A stretch of 5,303 bases of DNA from an uncultured Eubacteriales bacterium (GTDB taxonomy: Bacteria > Bacillota > Clostridia > Monoglobales > Firm-18): NCBI GenBank assembly GCA_905210885.1, contig CAJLYO010000132.1, positions 1-5,303 of the forward strand, in the 5' to 3' direction. Below are positions 1-5,149 of this stretch, piece by piece. Position 1 is the first letter of the stretch. The number at the start of each line of letters is the position of its first letter. Below the pieces are notes generated by a model. The model had not been told where the DNA came from and searched no databases. It saw nothing but the letters and a program-made list of their open reading frames with translations. The translations under genes and the position numbers were made by a program.

Positions 1-402
1 GTTGACATAATATCTGCTGTGCTTGAGGAAAAACTGGCAGCGGAGGAGCGTGCGGAATTTTGCGGAGTTATGCGCGGATACCTTGAGATGCAGGTGTCTG
101 TTTATGATTATTTGGAAGTAATAGTTTTTAAAGACAAATTTAAATTACTAAATGAGAATAATGAGGATATCACAAAGGAAGCAATTACGTCGTGTTTTTC
201 AAACAATGTCGGAATGTTTTTCAGAGCTGATGATTTGCTTTTGAATTTGCTTATAATAACAGCTCCGAAAAAAGTTGTGCTGCACAAGGGTGACGTAAAT
301 CCGCACACGGAATTATACGAAGTGCTTAACGGCATTTTCGGCAGCAGAATTTCCGTTTGCAGCGGCTGTAAGCTGTGCAATACGGATAGAGAAGTAAAAT
401 AG
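1..402 (+). CDS. ytxC: YtxC-like sporulation protein, C-terminal part (5' end outside window)
   Basis: The frame is open from base 1 to the TAG at 400-402, giving 133 residues. No convincing start is visible. A GTG at 19 is possible, but the frame continues upstream without a stop, so the gene most likely begins outside the window. The visible part has a segment describing an extended strand region (VSVYDYLEVIVFKDKFKLL), a hydrophobic helix (DDLLLNLLIITAPKKVVLH), and a C-terminus with CSGCKLC. The order 'LL..LITxAPxKxxxH', then a 'xxFGxRxxxC' stretch, then CxxCxxC at the very end, matches what I recall of the YtxC-like family found in endospore formers, whose biochemical role is unknown. The three cysteines could bind a metal, which is inference. 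It is followed by a tyrosine recombinase gene in the same direction after a 77-nt spacer. The family call comes from memory of C-terminal features only, so it is moderately secure. Confidence 0.6.
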   Translation, partial: VDIISAVLEEKLAAEERAEFCGVMRGYLEMQVSVYDYLEVIVFKDKFKLLNENNEDITKEAITSCFSNNVGMFFRADDLLLNLLIITAPKKVVLHKGDVNPHTELYEVLNGIFGSRISVCSGCKLCNTDREVK

Positions 403-425
403 AATACCGTTAAAAGTATTGCGAT

Positions 426-455
426 AACTTCGCGAAATAAAAATTTCGCGAAGTT
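426..455. repeat. Perfect 13-bp inverted repeat with 4-nt AAAA centre, between ytxC-like gene and recombinase
   Basis: The left arm AACTTCGCGAAAT (426-438) and right arm ATTTCGCGAAGTT (443-455) are exact reverse complements around AAAA (439-442). Each arm contains the self-palindromic octamer TTCGCGAA (429-436 and 445-452). In RNA this would form a stable hairpin just after the ytxC-like stop and ending 24 nt before the recombinase start. There is no T-run on either side in either direction, so it is not a typical intrinsic terminator. It could be an RNA processing or attenuation hairpin, an operator for a dimeric protein, or a recombinase-binding site. The sequence alone does not decide between these. 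Confidence 0.85.
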
Positions 456-460
456 GGGTA

Positions 461-470
461 GAGGGGTGGA
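461..470 (+). promoter_or_regulatory. Ribosome binding site of the recombinase
   Basis: The purine-rich GAGGGGTGGA lies 9 nt before the ATG at 480. A second purine stretch (AAGGAA) abuts the ATG, but it is too close to act. This supports ATG 480 rather than a later in-frame ATG as the start. No clear promoter could be picked out between 403 and 460. Confidence 0.6.
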
Positions 471-479
471 ACTAAGGAA

Positions 480-1540
480 ATGACCGATAATATCGATAAA
501 ACAACCGAAATGCAATCCGTGGATAATAATACAAACGCTGATAAAGCCAATGAAATTAAAAAACCGAAGTCAAAAAGCAAAATTAAAACTTATGATGATG
601 TTCCGCGTTATGTAAAAAACTTTTTAATTTATATTGAAACTATCAAGGGCTTGTCGCCGCGCACCGTTACGGCTTATTATTATGACATTCGTTTGTTTCT
701 CAGATATTTAATTTACAGAAACGGCTGTGACTGTGAATTGGACGAAATCGATGTGCGTGATTTTCCCCTTGAGGATTTGGATAAAGTTACGCTGACCGAC
801 ATATACGAATATATGGCTTACATACACCGTGACCGCGACAATGCTGCTGCGGCGCGCGCGCGCAAGGCAACCGGGCTTCGTACATTTTACGGATATCTTA
901 CAGACAAAAACAATCTTATAAAAAATAATCCTACGGTTAATCTTGATAGTCCAAAAATTGGAAAACGTCAGCCTATTTACCTTGATTTGGAAAGCAGCAA
1001 AAAGCTTTTAACATCGGCTGTAGGCGAAAACCCCCGTGATTACTGCATTCTGACATTGCTTTTAACTGCGGAATGCGTGTTTCCGAGCTTGTGGGGATTA
1101 ATATATCCGATATAAAATCCGACACGCTTACCGTTGTCGGCAAAGGCGACAAGGAACGCACGATATATTTAAATGAATCGTGCATATCGGCTATAAATAA
1201 ATACCTTGAAGTCAGACCCCATGAGGGTGTCAAAGACCGTGACGCATTGTTTTTAAACGGCAAATTATACCGTTTGGGCGTTCGCGGCGTACAGCTTATT
1301 GTAAAAAAATATCTCGAGCTTGCCGGGCTTGACACAAAGAGAATCACAACTCACAAACTGCGCCACACTGCCGCAACATTAATGTACAAGTACGGAAATG
1401 TCGATGTTTTGGAGCTGCAGGAAATTTTGGGACACGTCAGCGTTGCGACCACTCAGATTTACACCCACACAGACAACGAACGGCTGAAAAAAGCGGTTGA
1501 AAACAATCCTCTTGCGGATTTTGACGATGATAAAAAGTAA
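480..1540 (+). pseudogene. XerC/XerD-type tyrosine recombinase, interrupted by a single frameshift near 1064
   Basis: This is a site-specific recombinase of the tyrosine recombinase family, whose XerC/XerD members resolve chromosome dimers through a covalent 3'-phosphotyrosine intermediate. Two overlapping frames (480-1115 and 1073-1540) make one 353-residue protein if one A is added in the TTTTAAC at 1060-1066. The junction then reads LLLNCGMRVSELVG, the usual family motif. In the joined protein, residues 1-38 are a Lys/Asn-rich tail. Residues 40-145 form the SAM-like core-binding domain (YVKNFLIYIETIKGLSPRT...). Residues 165-340 form the catalytic domain with Arg200, Lys222 (GKGDKER), His292 and Arg295 (HKLRH), His319 (LGHVSVATT) and the nucleophile Tyr328 (QIYTHTD). 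All catalytic residues are intact and the 3' half shows no decay, so the frameshift is either very recent or a sequencing/assembly error. The usual length of these proteins is about 300 residues; the excess is the N-terminal tail. Whether it is the housekeeping Xer or a relative cannot be settled here. Confidence 0.9.
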
Positions 1541-1570
1541 AGAACCCGAATTTCGGGTTCTTTACTTTTT
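1532..1570. terminator. Bidirectional intrinsic terminator between convergent transcription units
   Basis: The 19-nt arms 1532-1550 and 1552-1570 are exact reverse complements around a single base at 1551. The GC-rich core is AACCCGAA/TTCGGGTT, and the outer part is A-rich on the left and T-rich on the right. Folded in RNA, either strand gives a strong hairpin ending in a U-rich tract (TTTACTTTTT on plus, with the mirror image on minus). It therefore can stop both the recombinase transcript and the opposing BlaI/M56 operon. The recombinase stop codon (1538-1540) lies inside the left arm, and the minus-strand stop codon (1569-1571) overlaps the end of the right arm, so both genes end within the terminator. 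Confidence 0.93.
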
Positions 1571-2636
1571 ATTTGATATAATAGCGTTTGTCCGCAAAAC
1601 AATAACTCAGGCAGTAATTATGGTCACCGCGCTGCTCATTTTTGAAAACTGTTACACCGCCGCGTTTATCTTCAGCCACCGGCATGTCTGACGGTTTGTA
1701 TGAAAGAATCGGTCGGAAATCCGCAAGCATCGACCATTGGGAAACGCCTCCTCCTGCATTATCAACGCTTTCGTGTCTGAAATTTTCATAAGGCATTACA
1801 GCCATTACGTTACCGTTTTCGTCAAGCAAAATATGCTTTTTCGCATTAACCGGGAAATAATAACCGTTAATTTCCGTTGTTTCAAAGTTTTCGTTGTCAA
1901 AGTCCTCCGCGGTTCCGATAACAACTCTTTCGTGTTCGCCGTAATAGTTTTGCGGGTTATATTTGTCATCGGCAGCGTAAACCGGCAGGCAGACAACGGT
2001 ATCGTATTTGCCGTCGGGGCCGTACCAACGCACTTCAAGACCGGTTAAAAAATCAAGATAATCCCTGTCATCATAATCGTGAGCAATATAATAATTCTTA
2101 ATTCTGAGAATCATTCCGACAGGAACATATGTTGTATCATTTACCAAAAGCGCCGGGTGTGTAGTTGACCTTACGGGAATTTCATCGCGTTCATATCCCA
2201 TAATTCTGTATTTTTTGTCGGTGTCAAAGGTTACTCCGTGTTTGTCGACTTCAATTTTCGCGTTTACATCTGTTTTTTCTGACAGAAATTTAATATTAAT
2301 GCTCCCGTTATCGTAAGAAATTTTGCCGTTATCGATTCCGCAAATATTTAGTATTTCTCTCAGCGGCAGATATACCTCTGACTGATAAACGAACGGGCTG
2401 CTGCTTAAACGCTGTTCTTTTCCGTTATAAAGCACCTCAACGGTGTTTGCGCTGTCGCCTTCAATGGCAGATACCGCAATTGTTGCAATCATTACACTAA
2501 AAACAAGAATTACGGCGGTTATCAGTGAAAATATCCTTGAACGTTTTCCGTTTTCGGATCGGATTTTCACAAACCGCATTTTAAGCTGATTTTTGCTTGC
2601 ACTCATTTGTGTAGTGTAATATCGGTTAAAAAACAT
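1569..2636 (-). CDS. Membrane-anchored stalk-domain protein, copy 2 (last gene of BlaI/M56 operon)
   Basis: This is a 355-residue protein whose exact function is unknown. Residues 1-34 are a short basic cytosolic segment containing YYTTQMSASKNQLKMRF, and residues 35-58 form one hydrophobic helix, predicted as a signal anchor with the rest outside. The external part has stalk-type (copper-amine-oxidase N-terminal-like) features: strand plus VYLPLREILNICG at 88-100, and a second similar unit around NDTTYVPVGMIL at 166-177. A Tyr/Asp-rich C-terminal region (about 200-355) has no family I recognise. The first 30 residues are nearly the same as in the preceding gene, and they resemble the part that follows the peptidase domain in full-length M56 sensors (a 'TTM.E.K.QLKERI'-like stretch before the last helix). 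The ATG overlaps the end of the upstream gene by 11 nt and has GAGGAGGAGG 6 nt before it (2643-2652), pointing to coupled translation. It probably acts as a sensor or partner subunit of the M56 protease; that role is inference. Confidence 0.85.
   Translation of the reverse strand: MFFNRYYTTQMSASKNQLKMRFVKIRSENGKRSRIFSLITAVILVFSVMIATIAVSAIEGDSANTVEVLYNGKEQRLSSSPFVYQSEVYLPLREILNICGIDNGKISYDNGSINIKFLSEKTDVNAKIEVDKHGVTFDTDKKYRIMGYERDEIPVRSTTHPALLVNDTTYVPVGMILRIKNYYIAHDYDDRDYLDFLTGLEVRWYGPDGKYDTVVCLPVYAADDKYNPQNYYGEHERVVIGTAEDFDNENFETTEINGYYFPVNAKKHILLDENGNVMAVMPYENFRHESVDNAGGGVSQWSMLADFRPILSYKPSDMPVAEDKRGGVTVFKNEQRGDHNYCLSYCFADKRYYIK
2547..2624 (-). repeat. 78-bp direct repeat, copy B (N-terminal module of stalk protein 2)
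   Basis: This copy aligns without gaps to 3571-3648 with 74 of 78 identical positions. The four differences are all at third codon positions and all are synonymous. It encodes the RYYTTQMSASKNQLKMRF segment and the residues just after it. Sequence similarity drops sharply beyond the module on its 3' side, in the transmembrane and external domains. Confidence 0.95.
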
Positions 2637-3657
2637 TTTTTACCTCCTCCTCTGCTGTGTAATTCAGTTTGTCAAGTTCTATTTTTCTTCCGTTTACCAA
2701 AAATTCGCTATCACTTTCAAGCTTATAATCCTTCGGTGGAAATTCCCCCAACACCGCTGTTTTTCCTGTTGTGGTTTCTATTGAAATAAACGTTGGGTTT
2801 TTGTGTTCGTTTTCTTTTTCAATGCCTATAACCCAGTATTTTTTGCCCTGGAAAGTATGCGTAACAATTGCGGTTTCACGGATTTTTTTCAAAACCTCAT
2901 ACTGCATTGCAACACCGCCGCCGGCGGAAGTGTCAATGTTAACCGTACTGTTTTCGGCGTCAAATGTCAGCCTGCCTTGGTAATATGTATCATGGGTTAC
3001 GTCGTCCCAGCAAACAGACTTAGCGAAGTTCTCGCCGTTTGGAATTAGGCACAGGGCAACAGCTCTTATAGGCACATACGTGGTATCTTCCGTTATAATT
3101 GCCGGCGGCGCCCAGCCCGATGAAAATTCGCTTCCTATCTGGAAGTATTCTTCTTGACCGCTTGACGATATGCATTGTATAACAGGCATGTTTGTGTTGG
3201 ATTGGACGGTAGCTCCGTAAATCTGCTGCGTTATGCTGTCTGTTACAAGCTTTTCTTGTCCCTCATAGCTGTACGTCGGAAATTCGCTTAAACCGGTCAT
3301 TCGGCGGGGCAGAGTGCTTTTGTCAACATCATAATTAACCGTGTAGCCAAGCGCCTCAAATGTTTTCCTCAAGGGAATGTAATAACTGTCGGTGTTGCAG
3401 TATTTAATATTATCAATATGTATTATGTCAACCTGCAGTGATTTGCCGTTGACAGTGAGCGTCCCGTTTTTATGCTCGTACCCGTCCACAGACGCAAGAA
3501 CTACGGTTGCAAAAATTGTACATATAGCAAGTATAACTGCTGTAATACGTGAAAATGTTTTTGCGTACCTTCCGTTTTCGGAACGGATTTTCACAAACCG
3601 CATTTTAAGCTGATTTTTGCTTGCGCTCATTTGCGTAGTATAATATCGTTTAAACAT
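2626..3657 (-). CDS. Membrane-anchored stalk-domain protein, copy 1 (downstream of M56 peptidase)
   Basis: This is a 343-residue paralogue of the next gene in the operon. Residues 1-34 are basic and cytosolic (YYTTQMSASKNQLKMRF at 5-21). Residues 35-56 are a hydrophobic helix, with the remainder predicted outside. The external part starts with a clear stalk / copper-amine-oxidase N-terminal-like unit: LTVNGKSLQV at 67-76, then YYIPLRKTFEALGYTVNYD at 92-110. A second unit follows at 191-200 (DTTYVPIRAV), then a C-terminal region of about 95 residues (250-343) with no recognised family. No copper-amine-oxidase catalytic domain is present; the stalk unit is a common surface domain in Clostridia. 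The ATG overlaps the end of the M56 gene by 8 nt and uses an AAAGGAGGAGG site within that gene. The N-terminus corresponds to the C-terminal cytosolic segment and last helix expected of an M56 sensor, so I infer that it pairs with the protease next to it. Confidence 0.87.
   Translation of the reverse strand: MFKRYYTTQMSASKNQLKMRFVKIRSENGRYAKTFSRITAVILAICTIFATVVLASVDGYEHKNGTLTVNGKSLQVDIIHIDNIKYCNTDSYYIPLRKTFEALGYTVNYDVDKSTLPRRMTGLSEFPTYSYEGQEKLVTDSITQQIYGATVQSNTNMPVIQCISSSGQEEYFQIGSEFSSGWAPPAIITEDTTYVPIRAVALCLIPNGENFAKSVCWDDVTHDTYYQGRLTFDAENSTVNIDTSAGGGVAMQYEVLKKIRETAIVTHTFQGKKYWVIGIEKENEHKNPTFISIETTTGKTAVLGEFPPKDYKLESDSEFLVNGRKIELDKLNYTAEEEVKNVF
2643..2652 (-). promoter_or_regulatory. Strong Shine-Dalgarno inside the upstream gene, serving stalk protein 2
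   Basis: GAGGAGGAGG on the minus strand lies in the last codons (Glu-Glu-Glu-Val) of stalk protein 1, 6 nt before the ATG at 2636. The upstream stop codon (2626-2628) lies just beyond that ATG. The site therefore sets the start of stalk protein 2 and suggests termination-reinitiation coupling. Confidence 0.85.
3571..3648 (-). repeat. 78-bp direct repeat, copy A (N-terminal module of stalk protein 1)
   Basis: This is the partner of 2547-2624, 1024 bp away in the same orientation, with 74/78 identity. The Shine-Dalgarno and start region upstream of both copies is also similar (GGAGGAGGTAAAA followed by ATGTTT), so the duplicated unit probably included the translation start. Confidence 0.95.
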
Positions 3658-4507
3658 GTCTTTTACCTCCTCCTTTTTGTGCTAAATCAAGTATTGTTTT
3701 CATATACAGCTTGCGCTCGTCCGCATTTAAGTGCTCCACAACGGACATGTCGCAGTATACTTCGCATGCCTGCGAAATATTGGAGCACAGAAAATATGCA
3801 AACGGATTAAACCAGTGTATAGCGTTTACGACAAGCCCGAGCCATTTGTAAATCAAATCCCCGTGGATAAGATGTGTAAGCTCATGACGGTACACAAGCC
3901 GCTCGGTTTCCGGCGAAAGCTCGGTTTGCGGTATGTAGACCGTAGGCGAAAATATTCCGACAAGCAGCGGCGAGCTGACCTTTTTTGAAATACGAAGTCT
4001 TATTTTTCGGTGTATTCCAAGGGCGGCTCTCTCGTTTTTAAAGGCTTCATTATCCTGTAAATCCACGCTGTTTCTGCGCATTTTAACAAGAAATATTATA
4101 TAGCTTGTGACAGCCCATAAAAGGAAAACTGCGACACCGCAAAGCCATATAACCGCAAGCAGTTCGTAAAGCTTTATATGCCTTTCATTTGTAAACTGCA
4201 CGTTTATTTCATCTGTAACTGTTTTTTCGTCCGTCGGCACTTGCTGCGGATAGTTAGGTATTATATCGTTTGTGTTATTAATGTTTTGCCGAACTTCGGC
4301 GGACCTTTCCGTAAAGCTTTTTACACGCTCCTTCGGAATAAACTTCCACATGGGAATCAGCATGCAGATAAGTGCGGCAAACCAAATATAATACTGCCAT
4401 TTTGCAGAGAAACGCTTCTCCGTTATCGGTTTTAAAGCAAGGAGCAGCACCGTCGCACCGCCGCCCAAAAGGCTTAATAAGCAAACTGTTTTAAATATGT
4501 TGTACAT
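3650..4507 (-). CDS. Short M56 (BlaR1/MecR1-type) membrane zinc metallopeptidase
   Basis: M56 proteins are membrane proteases that, on sensing an external signal, cause inactivation of their BlaI/MecI partner repressor. This 285-residue copy has hydrophobic helices at about 7-26, 37-57 and 112-142, with a polar loop (58-110, predicted outside) between the second and third. The cytosolic peptidase domain carries HELTH at 208-212 (zinc ligands and catalytic Glu) and ACEVYCD at 247-253, where Glu249 fits the third ligand. A further hydrophobic stretch follows HELTH (YKWLGLVVNAIHWFNPF), as is normal. It ends at LDLAQKGGGKRHV, before the cytosolic 'TTM..K.QLK'-type segment and last membrane helix seen in full-length relatives, and there is no penicillin-binding sensor domain. 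Those missing parts begin the next gene, in a +1 frame. ATG 4507 is 2 nt after the repressor stop, with AAAAGGA about 11 nt upstream, so the two are co-translated. The family assignment is firm; the signal is unknown. Confidence 0.93.
   Translation of the reverse strand: MYNIFKTVCLLSLLGGGATVLLLALKPITEKRFSAKWQYYIWFAALICMLIPMWKFIPKERVKSFTERSAEVRQNINNTNDIIPNYPQQVPTDEKTVTDEINVQFTNERHIKLYELLAVIWLCGVAVFLLWAVTSYIIFLVKMRRNSVDLQDNEAFKNERAALGIHRKIRLRISKKVSSPLLVGIFSPTVYIPQTELSPETERLVYRHELTHLIHGDLIYKWLGLVVNAIHWFNPFAYFLCSNISQACEVYCDMSVVEHLNADERKLYMKTILDLAQKGGGKRHV
3666..3677 (-). promoter_or_regulatory. Strong Shine-Dalgarno inside the M56 gene, serving stalk protein 1
   Basis: On the minus strand AAAAAGGAGGAGG lies in the Lys-Gly-Gly-Gly codons near the end of the M56 gene, 8 nt before the ATG at 3657. 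The M56 stop codon (3650-3652) lies 2 nt past that ATG. This fixes the start and allows independent or coupled initiation. Confidence 0.85.
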
Positions 4508-4509
4508 GA

Positions 4510-4878
4510 TTATTTGTCCTTTTCCAAAAGCTTGCGCAAATCGTCTATATCCTGCTCGGTAAGGCTGCGGTTGTCATAAAGTGATGCGATTAAATTTTTC
4601 ACCGAGCCTTCAAAAAGCCGCGATACAAAGGACTTTGTTTCGTTTACGGTGTAATCGTTTTTGTCAAGCACCGGATAATAACAGTGGCGCGCGCCTTCTT
4701 TTTTGTATGCTGCGGCGCCTTTATCGCACAGGCGCACCAAAAGGGTTGCAACGGTTGTTTTTGACCATTTGTTTTCCGGCAGCATCTTATAAAGCTCGCC
4801 GACGGTTAATGGTTTGCTGCTGCTCCACAGAATTTTCATTACTTCATATTCCGTTTCCGTTATTGTCTGCCTTGACAT
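4510..4878 (-). CDS. blaI: BlaI/MecI-family winged-helix transcriptional repressor
   Basis: This 122-residue protein has the normal family length. Residues 1-70 form the winged helix: helix 1 TETEYEVMKILW, helix 2 LTVGELYKML, recognition helix KTTVATLLVRLCDKG, then the wing AYKKEGARHCYYPV. Residues 75-122 form the dimerisation helices (ETKSFVSRLFEGSVKNLIASL and SLTEQDIDDLRKLLEK). Relatives bind palindromic sites as dimers and repress their own operon until cleaved through an M56 partner. By alignment from memory with MecI, cleaved at Asn101-Phe102, the equivalent bond here is Ser99-Leu100; that is inference. The ATG has AGGAGGAG 5 nt upstream (4884-4891). The M56 gene follows after 2 nt. Two operator-like sites sit in its own promoter, so autoregulation is expected. 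The true target may differ from beta-lactam resistance, because no such gene is nearby. Confidence 0.95.
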   Translation of the reverse strand: MSRQTITETEYEVMKILWSSSKPLTVGELYKMLPENKWSKTTVATLLVRLCDKGAAAYKKEGARHCYYPVLDKNDYTVNETKSFVSRLFEGSVKNLIASLYDNRSLTEQDIDDLRKLLEKDK

Positions 4879-4883
4879 TATAT

Positions 4884-4891
4884 CTCCTCCT
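4884..4891 (-). promoter_or_regulatory. Ribosome binding site of blaI
   Basis: AGGAGGAG on the minus strand, 5 nt before the ATG at 4878, fixes the start of the repressor. Confidence 0.85.
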
Positions 4892-4898
4892 AAAAAAA

Positions 4899-4915
4899 CA
4901 AACTACGACTGTCGT
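4899..4915. promoter_or_regulatory. BlaI-type operator site 1 (downstream of -10)
   Basis: CAAACTACGACTGTCGT contains the odd-centred palindrome ACGAC-T-GTCGT and matches site 2 in inverted orientation at 15 of 17 positions. It lies between the -10 box and the blaI Shine-Dalgarno, around or just after the expected transcription start, where bound repressor would block RNA polymerase. The TAC...TGT core fits BlaI/MecI operators (TACA..TGTA). Confidence 0.78.
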
Positions 4916-4922
4916 TAGTTGT

Positions 4923-4951
4923 ATTATACAACGACAATTGTAGTTTGTCAA
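4923..4951 (-). promoter_or_regulatory. Consensus sigma-A promoter of the blaI-M56-stalk operon
   Basis: On the minus strand, TTGACA (4946-4951) and TATAAT (4923-4928) are both perfect consensus hexamers with an optimal 17-nt spacer. The promoter starts 15 nt after the stop of the cysteine-rich gene. Such a strong promoter, overlapped by two operator sites, implies tight repression and high induced output. Confidence 0.92.
4931..4947. promoter_or_regulatory. BlaI-type operator site 2 (within the -35/-10 spacer)
   Basis: ACGACAATTGTAGTTTG contains ACAATTGT(AG), close to the BlaI/MecI operator core TACA..TGTA. It occupies the spacer of the promoter and runs into the -35 box. The two sites are inverted relative to each other, with centres about 27 bp apart, roughly on the same order as two helical turns plus. 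Confidence 0.8.
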
Positions 4952-4965
4952 TAGCTGTTTTAAAA

Positions 4966-5142
4966 TTATTTTTCCTCGTCTGTTATTATTTCATCGATTT
5001 TAATTTCCGCAAATTTGCATGATGGGTCGTAATCTATGCATTTTCCGCAGTTATCGCATATTTTATTCGGGTCTAAATCGCAGATATCACATTCTCCGCA
5101 GCCGTCACACATTTTTGAAGGGTATAAAACACATCGTTTCAT
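4966..5142 (-). CDS. Small cysteine-rich protein (58 residues), putative metal- or Fe-S-binding
   Basis: The ATG at 5142 opens 58 codons to TAA at 4966-4968. The translation has ten cysteines: Cys4, then CDGCGECDIC (12-21), CDNCGKC (29-35) and Cys42, followed by an acidic tail with no cysteine. The repeated CxxCGxC units, separated by a conserved-looking DLDPNKI spacer, suggest a compact metal-binding fold (zinc or iron-sulfur). The spacing CxxCxxCxxC (12, 15, 18, 21) resembles, but is not identical to, ferredoxin motifs because no Cys-Pro follows. AAGGAGG (5150-5156) lies 7 nt before the ATG and overlaps the upstream stop codon, so this is the second gene of an operon and translation is coupled. 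I recognise no named family; I only recall similar small hypothetical proteins in Clostridia. No terminator is seen after it, so read-through into blaI is possible. Confidence 0.85.
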   Translation of the reverse strand: MKRCVLYPSKMCDGCGECDICDLDPNKICDNCGKCIDYDPSCKFAEIKIDEIITDEEK

Positions 5143-5149
5143 AAATAAG

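Noticed and set aside
426..455. Hairpin considered as an intrinsic terminator after the ytxC-like gene
   Set aside because: Neither strand has a T-run after the stem; the sequence after the right arm is GGGTAGAGGGG, which contains the next ribosome site.
403..479. dif-like chromosome-dimer resolution site near the recombinase
   Set aside because: Only the inverted-repeat geometry fits; the bases do not match the Firmicutes dif pattern as I remember it.
108..515. Minus-strand open frame of 135 codons opposite the ytxC-like gene
   Set aside because: It is a shadow of the plus-strand gene, spans the intergenic hairpin and has no ribosome site or recognisable domain.
1056..1066. Programmed -1 frameshift site in the recombinase
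   Set aside because: The sequence CTT TTA ACT does not form a canonical slippery heptamer, and I see no clear downstream stimulatory structure; an extra or missing base is simpler.
1073..1540. Independent small recombinase starting at ATG 1073
   Set aside because: There is no ribosome site, it lacks the core-binding domain, and it begins in the middle of the conserved CGMRVSEL motif; it is the 3' part of the frameshifted gene.
3505..3535. TTGTACA-containing stretch as another BlaI operator
   Set aside because: It lies within the transmembrane-coding part of stalk protein 1 with no promoter beside it, and matches the other two sites only in a few core bases.
4581..4943. Plus-strand open frame of 120 codons opposite blaI
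   Set aside because: It is antisense to a clear BlaI-family gene, runs through the promoter region and has no ribosome site.
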